Source: CAIVVT01 sp963838205 (GTDB taxonomy: Bacteria; Acidobacteriota; Terriglobia; Bryobacterales; Bryobacteraceae). Taken from it: 64,000 bases of DNA. A model generated the notes under the pieces. The model saw only the letters and a program-made list of their open reading frames with translations. It was not told the DNA's origin and did no database searches. Location: contig CAWIQF010000012.1 of the NCBI GenBank assembly GCA_963838205.1, positions 1-64,000 of the forward strand. The letters are read 5' to 3'. The stretch's first letter is position 1; every line of letters starts with the position of its first letter. Of this stretch, positions 33,307 to 42,990 are shown piece after piece. A program made the translations under genes and the position numbers.

Positions 33307-33901
33307 CGAGCGCCGCGCAACTGCCGCACCAGTAGGCGAGAACGGGGCGCTGCCGGACGAGGTCGTAGGAAATAGTCGGGCAAGACGCAACGTGGAACTA
33401 AGTAAGGCAACGCAAGACACAGGGTTTCTCCCAATGCGGCGCGTCTCGGTGGCACCGACGCGAAATGGCGATGGTGCCAGCTTACGCCATGATAGAAGCT
33501 AATGATGGGACGATCGCCCCAGCTTTTCTGGCAATCCTATCACTCCCGGTCCGGGATCTCGCTGCACAGCGCAACCGATCGCGATTTGTCCCCGCGCTCC
33601 CTGAAATCTGCCTCTACATTGCGCTACGCCGCCCCAGGCCCGCCACACGCGGTCGGCCGTGCGCCGGGGTGCCGGCCGGTCTTCGATGACAGTTCGATGC
33701 TTGGCGATCGCCGGTTTTTCCGCTTTGGCCGCCACGCGGTCAGCCCATAGGCCAGGTAGTTACGGCGATGGCGTTCGATGTATGATCGTCGCTGCCGGCG
33801 GCACAAGCCAGGATTGCCGACGTGGAAGCCTGGCTCTACTGTCGCGCTCAACGTGAATCGCTGAATCCTCGAAAGAATCCGATAAAGCCTTGGGAGCCAC
33901 A
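33307..33901. promoter_or_regulatory. Divergent intergenic region between the apiose operon and the GH3 gene
   Basis: These 595 bp separate two outward-reading glycosidase genes and contain no recognisable protein. It is the most likely place for promoters of both units and for binding of a regulator such as the AraC protein at 20481. I could not define -35/-10 boxes or an operator with confidence. Confidence 0.4.
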
Positions 33902-36562
33902 ATGCAAAGTCGTTTTGCCCCGAAAAGAGTCTTGACCTCAGCCTTACTCGTCGCGCTTTGCAGCGCCACGGCGTTGCTGGCACAGGAGCCGAAGATCACC
34001 GGCAGTCCGCGCGTCGACCATCTACTCAGCCAGATGACCCTCGACGAGAAGATCGCCATGATCCACGGCACCGGCGAAGACGCCGCCACCTACCAGGGCG
34101 AGGCCGGCTACCTGCCCGGCGTCAAACGGCTGGGCATTCCTCCCATGCGCCTGGCCGACGGCCCGCCCGGAGTGCTGACCCGCGTTCCATCCATCGCGCC
34201 GACTTCGACCATGGGCCTTGCGGCCACCTTCAGCCGCGAAGACGCTTTGGCCAACGGAACGCTGATTGGCCGCGAGGCGAAGTCGCACGGCGTCAGCGTT
34301 GTGCTGCAGCCGTTTATCAATATCGACCGCAACTTCGCCTTCGACCGGGGCTACAACACGTTTGGCGAAGACCCTTTCCTGACCGGGGAAATGGGAGCCG
34401 CCGAGATTGCGGGCATCCAGCAGCAGGGCATCATGTCGCAGGCCAAGCACTTCATCGGCTACGACACCAACGCGACCAACGTCTTCATCGACCCGCAGAC
34501 CCTGCACGAGGTTTACGCCGCGCCCTTCGCCGCCGCGGTCAAGGCCGGAGTCTCCTCGATCATGTGCTCCTACAACCAGATCAATGGCCGGTATGCGTGC
34601 GGTAACCCGGATACCTTACTCGGCATTCTGAAAAAGGAAATCGGTTTCAAAGGCTTCGTCACCTCCGACTGGGGCGCCACGCACGCTACGGACTTCATCA
34701 ACGCCGGGCTCGATATGGAAATGCCCGGTCCGCTGCCGGTTTCATTTGCGGGCCCTTCTTTCTTCGTGAACGGAGATCCGCCGCCGGCGCCGACGCACGA
34801 TGGGCCGGCGCTGGCGTCGATGGGACTGCCGGAGGAAGTGCGCGCGGAGCCGCCGCTGCCCGAGCCTTTGATCGGCCTGAATAAGCTCCTCGCCGCAGGC
34901 GTCGTCTCGGAAGACACGATTACCCGCGCCGCCGGACGCGTGCTGCTCGAGATGGAGAAGTTCGGCTATCTCGACGGCAAAGCCAAGCTCGACATCACGC
35001 CCTCCGCTACCGCCGCCACCGCGGCTATCGCCGAGCGCACCGCGATTCATGCCGCCGTGCTTCTGAAAAACGATGCCGGCGCTCTGCCCCTCAAGGCCGC
35101 CGATCTCGAGAGTCTCGCGCTGATCGGTCCGGGCGCGGGTCAGACCATCGCCGTTGGCCTGACCGGCGAGAAGGCGGTGGGATTGCCCGAGCGCGAAGTC
35201 GGCACGCTCACCGCACTACGCCAATTGGTGGGTGGCGCGCACATTACCTACGCCGTGGCCAACGATATGGACGGCACGCCCGTGCCGGCGAGCCTGCTGT
35301 CGCACGCCGGCGCGCCCGGCCTGGAACGCTCTGGTTCCAGCACCGGCAACGCCCTAGCCATCGATGCCCAGGTGAACTTCACCCTCGCCGCGGGCACGGC
35401 CCTGCCTGCCAATACCACCTTCAAATGGACCGGCACTCTTCAGGCGCCCGAAAGCGGCACCTACCGCCTGCACCTGCAGTTCATGGGCTGCTGGGCCCGG
35501 CTCAGGATCGACGACCAGCCCGTCGCCAAATCCTGGTTCAACTGGATCCACGGCGAAGTGACGCAGGCCGGCCAGGACAATATTCTGCCCACCACCGATG
35601 GCCTGGCCAATCTGCGCGCCGCCATGCCGCTCAGCGCCGGTCCGCATCGCCTCTCGATCGAGGTCGCTCCAGATACTTCCAATAACCCCGTTCAGCTGCG
35701 CCTCAACTGGGTCACACCGCGCGAGCAGGCCGAAAATTACCGCGCCGCCATCGCCGCGGCCAGACAGGCGCACACCGTCGTCGTCTTCGTCTGGAGCCGC
35801 GGTGTGCCCACGTTCGCTCTTCCCGGCGATCAGGATCAGCTCATCGCCGATGTCGCCGCCGTCAATCCGAACACGATTGTCGTGCTCAACCTGTGCCAGC
35901 CAATCGCGATGCCCTGGCTGAATAAGGTCAAGGCCGTTCTGCAGATGTGGTGGCCCGGCGACGAGGGCGGTTGGGCCACGGCCAGGCTGCTGCTCGGCAA
36001 GGAAAACCCAGGCGGACGCCTGCCCTTTACGTGGCCCAAACGGCTCACCGATATGGCGGCCAACGATCCCGCCTACCCCGAGCGTTCTGAACTGGGAGTG
36101 AACGGCAAGACGACTTTCAGCGAAGGGATTCTGGTCGGCTATCGCTGGTTCGACCGTCAGAAAATCGAGCCGCTCTTTCCCTTCGGCTTCGGGCTGACTT
36201 ATACGAGTTTTGTCTATTCGGACATGCAGACCGAGGCGGCGGCCGACGGCGGAGCCGACGTCCACGCGCGCATCAAAAACACGGGCTCCGTCGCCGGCGA
36301 TGAAGTCGTGCAGCTCTATCTGAACAAGCCGGATCAGCCACCCGCGGGGGCTCAGTTCGCGGACTCCACGCTGGCCGGTTTCGCCCGGCTCCGCCTGGAG
36401 CCCGGCCAGTCCATCCAGATTTTGCTGCATGTCCCCCCGCGCCAGCTTCAGTATTGGTCGACGGCCGACGGGCGCTGGATGACGCCGGCCGGTAGCCGAA
36501 CACTTTGGGTGGGCGGATCCTCGCGGGACCGGAGACTCGAAAACCGACTCGATGTTCGGTGA
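33902..36562 (+). CDS. Exported GH3 beta-glucosidase with PA14 insert
   Basis: The 886-residue protein has a signal peptide (TSALLVALCSATALLAQ) and the GH3 N-terminal barrel: SQMTLDEKIAMIHG, PPMRLADGPPGV, NTFGEDPFLTGEMG, QAKHFIGYDTNATN and FVTSDWGATH, in which the Asp is the nucleophile. The alpha/beta sandwich domain follows, interrupted at about 455-600 by a PA14-like beta domain (KWTGTLQAPESGTYRLHLQF), then LPFTWPKR and the fibronectin-like C-terminus (GDEVVQLYLNKPDQ). The ATG at 33902 follows gggag; an in-frame TTG at 33890 is less likely. It is divergent from the pectin/apiose operon. Confidence 0.9.
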   Translation: MQSRFAPKRVLTSALLVALCSATALLAQEPKITGSPRVDHLLSQMTLDEKIAMIHGTGEDAATYQGEAGYLPGVKRLGIPPMRLADGPPGVLTRVPSIAPTSTMGLAATFSREDALANGTLIGREAKSHGVSVVLQPFINIDRNFAFDRGYNTFGEDPFLTGEMGAAEIAGIQQQGIMSQAKHFIGYDTNATNVFIDPQTLHEVYAAPFAAAVKAGVSSIMCSYNQINGRYACGNPDTLLGILKKEIGFKGFVTSDWGATHATDFINAGLDMEMPGPLPVSFAGPSFFVNGDPPPAPTHDGPALASMGLPEEVRAEPPLPEPLIGLNKLLAAGVVSEDTITRAAGRVLLEMEKFGYLDGKAKLDITPSATAATAAIAERTAIHAAVLLKNDAGALPLKAADLESLALIGPGAGQTIAVGLTGEKAVGLPEREVGTLTALRQLVGGAHITYAVANDMDGTPVPASLLSHAGAPGLERSGSSTGNALAIDAQVNFTLAAGTALPANTTFKWTGTLQAPESGTYRLHLQFMGCWARLRIDDQPVAKSWFNWIHGEVTQAGQDNILPTTDGLANLRAAMPLSAGPHRLSIEVAPDTSNNPVQLRLNWVTPREQAENYRAAIAAARQAHTVVVFVWSRGVPTFALPGDQDQLIADVAAVNPNTIVVLNLCQPIAMPWLNKVKAVLQMWWPGDEGGWATARLLLGKENPGGRLPFTWPKRLTDMAANDPAYPERSELGVNGKTTFSEGILVGYRWFDRQKIEPLFPFGFGLTYTSFVYSDMQTEAAADGGADVHARIKNTGSVAGDEVVQLYLNKPDQPPAGAQFADSTLAGFARLRLEPGQSIQILLHVPPRQLQYWSTADGRWMTPAGSRTLWVGGSSRDRRLENRLDVR

Positions 36563-36667
36563 TCCACCGCACTTACGAGAACCCCGCCTTGATTGCTCCT
36601 GCACGCCCGCAAACGCGCCGCAAGGGTCGGGTCAAAGCCCCATCTCGATCCCGCAGGAATCAAAGCT

Positions 36668-36683
36668 GGCCCCTTTAGGGGCC
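36668..36683. terminator. Short hairpin downstream of the GH3 gene
   Basis: ggcccc-ttta-ggggcc forms a six-bp GC stem with a four-base loop about 105 bp after the GH3 stop; flanking agc and gct could lengthen it. There is no clear T tract, so a terminator role is only a guess. Confidence 0.3.
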
Positions 36684-36845
36684 GCTGGAATCGCTCGGGG
36701 TGGAGAAAACAAGAGAAACGGCTCCAATAGAGGCGGCCGGGTGTATAACTGTGGGAAACCGGGTTCCAAAATGGAAATGCTGGGCTATTTATTCTCCATT
36801 TCAGCCCCTCATTGGCGCTGATGATGACCCTGGGAGGAGGACAGT

Positions 36846-37779
36846 ATGCAGCGCCTGATCACAGTAGCCGTTGCGCTACTGCTCACGGTATTGAATGCGA
36901 CCGTTGCCAAGGCCGATGAAACCATCCGGGTTGGCCTGATCCAAATGGATGGGCGGCTCAACGACAAGCAATACAATCTGGCGCGAGCCGAGAAGCTCAT
37001 CCGGCAAGCCGCGGCCCGTGGAGTCAAGATCGTATGCACGCCGGAAGCCTCGGTGCAGGGATATGTAAGGGTTGAGCCTGCCTCCCGGCACGTCCGCGGA
37101 CGCTCCTCAGATCGTCGCGAAGCGGGCGAAAATCCTGGCGGCTGCAGAGACGATTCCCGGGCCCGCCACAAACCGCTTTAGCGCCCTGGCGAAGGAACTG
37201 GGCATCTGGATGGTCTTTGGCATGGACGAGAATCGGGGAGGAAGACTGTTCAACACCGCAGTTCTCATGAACCCGCAGGGGCAGATCGTGGGCACCTATA
37301 GCAAGGTTCATCTTCAGAACTGGATGCTGGCCTCAGGAGTGAATCACGGCGACGGCTTCCCGGTTTGGGAAGTGGAAATTGGTGGAGTGAAAACCAAAGT
37401 GGGAATCGAGATTTGTTACGACATCCAGCATCCGGAGGCTACGCGCGAGCTCGCGCTGGGAGGCGCGGAGATTGTCTTCAATCCCTATGACACCGATGAC
37501 TTCTCCCGGCCACTGCTCGTGCACCTGTACCAAACGCGGGCCCTCGAAAACCGGCTGTTCATCATCCGCGTTAATTACGGTGCTCCGCGCGCCAGCGGAA
37601 CCAGTTCCATCCTCGATTTCGAAGGGTCAACCCAGGACGAACTCGACCACGCCGAGAGTGTTTTAGTGGGTGATTTGAACCTTACGGCTCTGCGCAAGGT
37701 CAGAGCCGATTGGAATCCTGTCTATGGGCTTCCGAACCGCTACCCGGCTGCCTATAAACGCCTGGGGGCCGGGAAGTAG
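36846..37779 (+). pseudogene. Exported carbon-nitrogen hydrolase (nitrilase family), one frameshift
   Basis: A strong ggagga site precedes the ATG. The first frame gives a signal peptide (VAVALLLTVLNATVAKA) and the nitrilase start (IRVGLIQMDGRLNDKQYNLA, CTPEASVQGYVR). Near 37065-37072 one extra base shifts the frame; the rest continues from about 37072 with SLPPGTSADAPQIVAKRA, YSKVHLQNW (catalytic Lys) and GIEICYDIQHPE (catalytic Cys) to a stop at 37779. The conserved Glu, Lys and Cys are all present. Either the gene is a recent pseudogene or the shift is an error. It would hydrolyse an amide or nitrile outside the cytoplasm. Confidence 0.75.
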
Positions 37780-38175
37780 CCGGGTAAGGCGGCCTGGTCC
37801 TGTGAATTCGCGGGTTTCTGGTGGGCACGTTGGATCGAATCGCGGGGTCAAACAAGTTCAGGGCCCACCAAACAGAATCCAGGTCTCGATGCCTAGCAGA
37901 TGGGATGAGAAGGGCTGGTCTCTCCTTTCCACCTAAGAGTGCATACTGAAGGGGAGCCTAATCGCATCCCGCTTCAGAGACCAGCCCTTCTCATCCCGTC
38001 TGCTAAACTGTATTATTTCGCGAAGGCGAAGCGGCCTTATCCAAAATTGCACATGAGCCCCTCTCCCACTTCCGCCACCATGGTCTACGCTTAGCTTTAC
38101 TCCGCCCTTGACAAGAATCTTTCACGGCGCGTAGGATTACCATGACTCGTTGTCACTCCATAATTCTGAGATTTT
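37780..38175. other. Intergenic, 396 bp, containing a MITE
   Basis: No gene is seen between the nitrilase and the epimerase cluster. The central 112 bp is the MITE described separately. The 170 bp to its right should hold the promoter of the plus-strand glycan cluster; no box was assigned with confidence. Confidence 0.5.
37894..38005. mobile_element. MITE-like element with 31-bp terminal inverted repeats and TA flanks
   Basis: The arms 37894-37924 and 37975-38005 are reverse complements with one mismatch, reading inward TAGCAGATGGGATGAG, then AAGGGCTGGTCTCT. Each outer end starts with TA, as expected for elements mobilised by IS630/Tc1-mariner transposases. The centre of about 50 bp is non-coding. 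It does not share ends with the IS630 at 16415, so it would need another transposase. Confidence 0.75.
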
Positions 38176-39243
38176 ATGAGCAACAATCATGTCCTGGTAA
38201 CCGGATCGTGCGGGTTGATCGGTTCCGAGGTTTGCCTGCATTTTTACCAGTCGGGATACTCGGTAGTTGGTGTTGACAACAACCAGCGTGCCGTGTTCTT
38301 CGGGCCGGAAGGCGACACTTCCTGGTCGCTCCACCGGCTCCGCAAGAGCATCCCGGGATACGCGCATCACGCGATCGATGTTCGAGATCGCGAAGCCATT
38401 ATCGGGCTGGTCAAGAGCGAAAGGCCAACTCTAATTGTGCATACCGCGGCCCAGCCGTCGCACGACCGCGCTGCCGCAATCCCCTTCGATGATTTCGATA
38501 CGAACGCGGTGGGTACGCTCAACCTCTTGGAGGCCGCGCGGCGCTGGACGCCGGAGTCGCCCTTTATTCACATGTCGACGAATAAGGTCTATGGCGATCG
38601 GCCGAACACCCTGGCTCTCGTGGAGCAGGAAACGCGCTGGGATTTTGCTGACCCTGCGTACGGCCTGGGCATACCGGAGAGCTTTCCCATCGACCAATCG
38701 CTGCACTCTTTATTCGGAGCATCCAAGGTGGCTGCGGACGTCATGGTACAAGAGTACGGGCGCTACTTTGGCATGCCCACGTGTGCCTTGCGCGGTGGCT
38801 GCCTGACCGGGCCGAATCATTCCGGCGTGGAACTGCATGGCTTCCTTAGCTATCTGATCCGCTGCAACCTTACCGGTAAGGAATACAAGGTTTTTGGCTA
38901 CAAGGGCAAACAGGTCCGGGATAACATTCACTCGGAAGACGTCGCCAGGTTTATGTCCGCCTTTGCCGAGAGGCCGCGCTGCGGTGAAGTCTACAACCTC
39001 GGGGGCGGCTTGAAGAATTCATGTTCGATTCTGGAAGCATTCGCCTTAGCGGCCGAGGTTTCCGGACACGAACAAGTATGGACCTATTTCGAGGGCAATC
39101 GCATCGGAGATCATATCTGCTACTACAGCGATTTGACCAAGATGAAAACGCACTATCCGGATTGGGGTATTACCAAGAGCCTGAAGCAGACCGTGGCTGA
39201 GATCGCAGAGTCGTGGTCTTCGCGTCTGATGAACGCACACTAG
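38176..39243 (+). CDS. CDP-paratose 2-epimerase-like NAD-dependent epimerase
   Basis: The 355-residue short-chain-dehydrogenase-fold enzyme has the nucleotide-binding motif VTGSCGLIGSEV, the family patterns TAAQPSHDRAA, TNAVGTLNLLEAARRW and STNKVYGDRPN, and the C-terminal GYKGKQVRDNIHSEDVARF and YNLGGG. These match the RfbE/tyvelose-epimerase group. The YxxxK site reads FGASK, with Phe in the usual place of the catalytic Tyr. It is the first gene of a plus-strand glycan cluster; the next gene starts one base after its stop. Confidence 0.8.
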   Translation: MSNNHVLVTGSCGLIGSEVCLHFYQSGYSVVGVDNNQRAVFFGPEGDTSWSLHRLRKSIPGYAHHAIDVRDREAIIGLVKSERPTLIVHTAAQPSHDRAAAIPFDDFDTNAVGTLNLLEAARRWTPESPFIHMSTNKVYGDRPNTLALVEQETRWDFADPAYGLGIPESFPIDQSLHSLFGASKVAADVMVQEYGRYFGMPTCALRGGCLTGPNHSGVELHGFLSYLIRCNLTGKEYKVFGYKGKQVRDNIHSEDVARFMSAFAERPRCGEVYNLGGGLKNSCSILEAFALAAEVSGHEQVWTYFEGNRIGDHICYYSDLTKMKTHYPDWGITKSLKQTVAEIAESWSSRLMNAH

Positions 39244-39244
39244 A

Positions 39245-40306
39245 ATGAAGATCCTCATTTCAGGCGTCTGCGGCTTCGCCGGCAGTCACGTCGCGCGTTA
39301 TCTGATGGAAGCGCACGAAGGCATCTCCATTGTGGGAATCGATAACCTTTCGCGATCAGGTAGTGAGGCGAATCGCATTTCCCTGAAGCGCCTTGGCGTG
39401 CAGTTGTTCCATGGCGACATCCGCATGGCGAGCGACTTGGAGACGCTTCCCATCACCGATTGGGTCATCGACGCTGCGGCGCAGCCGAGCGTACTGGCCG
39501 GCCGCGACGGAAAAACCAGCACACGCCAATTGCTGGAGCATAACTTGCTCGGCACAATCAATCTACTGGAGTATTGCCGCGCTTCCCGTGCCGGCTTGAT
39601 TCTCTTGAGTACCAGCCGCGTGTACTCGATCCCTACTCTGACGCAGTTGCCATTGCGCGCCGAATCCTCGGGCTTTACTCTCGATCAAGGACGACCTTGG
39701 CCCGCTGGGCTAACTAGGGCGGGTGTCGGAGAAAGCTTCAGTACCGAAGCTCCTATTTCGCTGTATGGTGCGACCAAGCTGGCGTCGGAACGCCTGGCGC
39801 AGGAGTACGCCGCTGGATTCCAGGTACCGGTGTGGATCAACCGCTGCGGCGTGCTGGCAGGAGCTGGGCAATTCGGCACCGCCGAACAAGGTATTTTTTC
39901 CTATTGGCTGCACGCGCACGCAACGCGGCGCGTATTGAAGTACCTGGGTTTCGGTGGTCAGGGATTCCAAGTCCGGGACGCCTTGCACCCGCGCGACTTG
40001 GCGCGGATCGTGGATTTTCAGTTGCGCAACGGCGGACCTGGCCAGCTCCTTAACGTGTCCGGCGGCCACGCTAACTCCATATCTCTGGCGCAATTGACAG
40101 CGTGGTGCGACCAGCGCTTTGGCCCGCACCAACCGGTCGAGGACGGCTCCGAGCGTCCTTACGACGTTCCGTGGCTGATTCTGGATTCCGGAAAAGCGCT
40201 GGCTGCGGTCGCGTGGAAACCCCACATCGCCCTGCATCAGATTCTCGAAGAGATCGCGGACCACGCCGTCACGCATCCCGATTGGCTTACCTGGTGCGGA
40301 CTATGA
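39245..40306 (+). CDS. Second NAD-dependent sugar epimerase/dehydratase
   Basis: The 353-residue protein is paralogous to its neighbour: ISGVCGFAGSHVARYL at the nucleotide site, AAAQPSVLAG, HNLLGTINLLEYCR, STSRVYSIPTLT, and a standard SLYGATKLASERLA active site with Tyr and Lys. GGQGFQVRDALHPRDLARIV matches the CDP-paratose 2-epimerase-type substrate region. Two such enzymes in tandem suggest either successive steps or a heterodimer making an unusual nucleotide sugar. The glycosyltransferase that follows overlaps it by ATGA. Confidence 0.8.
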   Translation: MKILISGVCGFAGSHVARYLMEAHEGISIVGIDNLSRSGSEANRISLKRLGVQLFHGDIRMASDLETLPITDWVIDAAAQPSVLAGRDGKTSTRQLLEHNLLGTINLLEYCRASRAGLILLSTSRVYSIPTLTQLPLRAESSGFTLDQGRPWPAGLTRAGVGESFSTEAPISLYGATKLASERLAQEYAAGFQVPVWINRCGVLAGAGQFGTAEQGIFSYWLHAHATRRVLKYLGFGGQGFQVRDALHPRDLARIVDFQLRNGGPGQLLNVSGGHANSISLAQLTAWCDQRFGPHQPVEDGSERPYDVPWLILDSGKALAAVAWKPHIALHQILEEIADHAVTHPDWLTWCGL

Positions 40307-41073
40307 GCCCCGCTGGTCCGCCAAAGTCCGATCTCAAGCTGCTATCTGTTGTCATACCGGCGCGCGATGAAGAGGGCTGCATCGCGTCCACCCTGGAGCA
40401 TCTGCATCTGGAGCTGCGGCTGCATCGCATCGCGCACGAGATCATCGTGGTGGATGACGGAAGCATGGACCGGACGGCGGCCATTGTTACGGCGCTCGGC
40501 GAGCGTATTCCAGAGGTGCGTTTGGTCAACAATGGACCTCCGCAGGGGTTTGGCCGCGCCATCGCTTGCGGCCTGCAGAGGATGAGCGGCGATGCCGTGG
40601 TGATCATGATGGCGGATGAATCGGATGATTGCCGGGACGTCGTGCGCTATTGGAACGTGTTGAACGAGGGTTGGGATGCGGTGTTCGGTTCGCGCTTCAT
40701 GAAGGGCGGCGGTGTCATCGACTATCCGTGGCCAAAGCTACGTTTAAATCGCATGGCTAATCTGTTCATCCGTTTGTTGTTCAGGGTTTCTCTGAACGAC
40801 ACTACGAATGCGTTCAAGGCGTATCGCCGGACTGTCATCGAAGGTTGCCAGCCGCTGCTTTCGGCACACTTCAATCTTACGGTGGAAATCCCATTGAAAA
40901 CGATGGTTCGCGGTTACTCGTGGACCGTAATTCCGATCACTTGGCGGAATCGCAGAAGCGGCCTCGCAAAGTTGAAGGTTCAAGAGATGGGTGGCCGCTA
41001 TCTTTTCATTTGCCTCTATATGTGGCTAGAAAAACACTTGAGCCGTGGAGACTATAAAAAACGAGTTTCATAA
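40303..41073 (+). CDS. GT2-family glycosyltransferase (dolichol-phosphate-mannose-synthase type)
   Basis: The 256-residue protein has LSVVIPARDEEGCIASTLEH, EIIVVDDGSMDRTA, FGRAIACGLQRMSGDAVVIM and MADESDD, where the usual DxD region reads ADESDD, then FGSRFMKGGGVIDYP. These are typical of DPM1-like enzymes that charge a lipid phosphate carrier with a sugar. There is no clear C-terminal membrane domain. The start at 40303 gives ATGA overlap with the epimerase and is preferred over the longer upstream frame. Confidence 0.85.
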   Translation: MSPAGPPKSDLKLLSVVIPARDEEGCIASTLEHLHLELRLHRIAHEIIVVDDGSMDRTAAIVTALGERIPEVRLVNNGPPQGFGRAIACGLQRMSGDAVVIMMADESDDCRDVVRYWNVLNEGWDAVFGSRFMKGGGVIDYPWPKLRLNRMANLFIRLLFRVSLNDTTNAFKAYRRTVIEGCQPLLSAHFNLTVEIPLKTMVRGYSWTVIPITWRNRRSGLAKLKVQEMGGRYLFICLYMWLEKHLSRGDYKKRVS

Positions 41074-41075
41074 GT

Positions 41076-42986
41076 ATGCCGCAGTCGCCGGATGAGTTGC
41101 GGAGACTTTACGAAAAGCGGTTTGCCTTAAGGTGCCGATTGCTATTGCGAGTCGCTCTCTATCTCTATGTGTTGCTGGTCGCATGTCCGATTCGTTACTG
41201 GCCGCTGAAAAGTGGTGACGACCCAACTTGGCGATTCGCCTTGAACTATGCTCACGCCGCCGGAATCGAGACAGTATTTACAAGCGGCCCCTTGGGTTAT
41301 CTTATCTTCCCGCAGCATGTTGGCGGCAATCTGGCACAAGCATTGCTTTTTCAGGCGGGCTTATGGCTGGTCCTCGCGGCCATATTCGCGGACGTCTTCT
41401 TCCGAGCCGGTTTCCGGATTCGGAATCTGGCCTTGTTTTCATTCTGTTTCGGCCTTGCGGCGCCAATCTTCTGGTATAACTCTTTCGGCCTTGAGCACCT
41501 GATGCTGGCGGGTGCGCTCTTGCTGATTGTGACGTTCCACTTCAGGGGCTCGTGGCCGCGCTATGCTGCCGCGCTTGTGCTGATCGGGTTGCTTCCGCTA
41601 TTCAAACTGAGTGCCGCCCTGATCGGTGCCGGTGCAGTGGCAGGTTTCCTGGTGGAGCGGGCGCTGCGCGTAGGCCGAAAGGTGATCCTAACGGCGGCGA
41701 TGACGGCAGTGGCACTGGCGGCAGTTGCTGCCGGCGCCTTCTTCGCCGTGATGCCGTCAGTCGCGGCGATCCTATACTTCCTGCGAAGCAGCGTTGAAAT
41801 CATAGCCGGCTACACGGCCGCTATGTCGAAGCCGGGCCCCTTTTGGGAATTCGCACTTGCGTTGGAAGTCACCGCGGTGTTGGCCACCGTGCTGTGGATC
41901 TACTCATTCCACAGTCAATGTGAGGCGCGATTCTACGCTCTCTTTCTTGCCATTCCGCTATTGGTAAGCTTTAAGCACGGGTTCGTTCGCCAGGACACTC
42001 ATACCATCGATTTCTTCTGCTTTGTTGCACTGGGCCTGGCGCTCGTATCCCTCACCATCAGCCTGAGTGGTAGGAGCGCCGTCCGGGTCTTGCCTCCGGT
42101 GATCCTATTCTTCATCATGTGCCAGGCTGTTGTTCATCCGTTCGGTATGCCAGAGGTTGTCCTTCAGGCGACGGGCGTAGAGGCCGCCCAGAACGTGTGG
42201 GGCGCCTTACGATATGATCGGCTGAAGCAGCGGCTGGACTCCTCGATTGCGACTTTCCCGGAAGATTCGCGGATCGAGCCGGAGTTACTGAGCCTCATCG
42301 GCGACTCGCCCGTTGCTTCGCTGTCCAAGAACTACACGAATCTGGCGGCGGCGCGAACGAAGCTCACTCTGTATCCGGTCATCGAACGATACTCGGCCTA
42401 TACACCGTACCTCGACGGACTGAACGCCGCCTGGATTTGTGACAAAGGGCCCAGGTTCTTGGTTTTTGATGGACGTTCGATTGATGGCCGCGATGCGTGG
42501 GCGGAGACACCGGCAATGTGGTTGGAGATCTACCGCTGGTACGACACCAGGCTGTTGGGTTCCCGCAACCTCCTCCTGGAGCGGCGTGCGCGGCCTCGAT
42601 TCAAGTCATTGGAGACGATTGGCAGATTCCGCCTGACGTTCCCCTGGGATTTGCGCTTGCCGCCTTCGCGTGGGGATGTTTTTTGGACCATGCGTTGCGG
42701 CTACAGTACCACGGGACAGATCCTGAAGCTGTTGCTCCGCAATCCTAGCGCATTCATCTCAGTTCGTGAAAAAAGCGGAGCCACACGCTCGGCGCGCGTC
42801 ATTCCGGAGATGCTGGTTTCTCCTGTGCTGGGTAACTATTTGCCGGGCAACCTGGCGCAGTGGGCCGACCTATTCAAAGCGAGTGGCGATCGCGGGTATT
42901 CCGTGAGCCAGATTCAATTTGAGGACTTTGGAAGCGTGGCTTACGCCCCCACTTGCGAGGCGGAACTGCTGCGGCCGGCACTGTGA
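41076..42986 (+). CDS. Multi-span membrane protein of the glycan cluster
   Basis: The 636-residue protein has about ten hydrophobic spans in its first 370 residues (for example LLRVALYLYVLLVACPIRYW, FQAGLWLVLAAIFADVFF, VILTAAMTAVALAAVAAG and VLPPVILFFIMCQAVV) and a soluble C-terminal domain of about 250 residues. The overall shape resembles lipid-linked-sugar glycosyltransferases of the GT-C type, but I did not find a diagnostic motif. It starts two bases after the GT2 gene, which could supply its lipid-linked sugar donor. Confidence 0.65.
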   Translation: MPQSPDELRRLYEKRFALRCRLLLRVALYLYVLLVACPIRYWPLKSGDDPTWRFALNYAHAAGIETVFTSGPLGYLIFPQHVGGNLAQALLFQAGLWLVLAAIFADVFFRAGFRIRNLALFSFCFGLAAPIFWYNSFGLEHLMLAGALLLIVTFHFRGSWPRYAAALVLIGLLPLFKLSAALIGAGAVAGFLVERALRVGRKVILTAAMTAVALAAVAAGAFFAVMPSVAAILYFLRSSVEIIAGYTAAMSKPGPFWEFALALEVTAVLATVLWIYSFHSQCEARFYALFLAIPLLVSFKHGFVRQDTHTIDFFCFVALGLALVSLTISLSGRSAVRVLPPVILFFIMCQAVVHPFGMPEVVLQATGVEAAQNVWGALRYDRLKQRLDSSIATFPEDSRIEPELLSLIGDSPVASLSKNYTNLAAARTKLTLYPVIERYSAYTPYLDGLNAAWICDKGPRFLVFDGRSIDGRDAWAETPAMWLEIYRWYDTRLLGSRNLLLERRARPRFKSLETIGRFRLTFPWDLRLPPSRGDVFWTMRCGYSTTGQILKLLLRNPSAFISVREKSGATRSARVIPEMLVSPVLGNYLPGNLAQWADLFKASGDRGYSVSQIQFEDFGSVAYAPTCEAELLRPAL

Positions 42987-42990
42987 TTTG

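Noticed and set aside
35354..36604. 416-codon minus-strand frame within the GH3 gene
   Set aside because: Antisense shadow; the GH3 domains are continuous on the plus strand.
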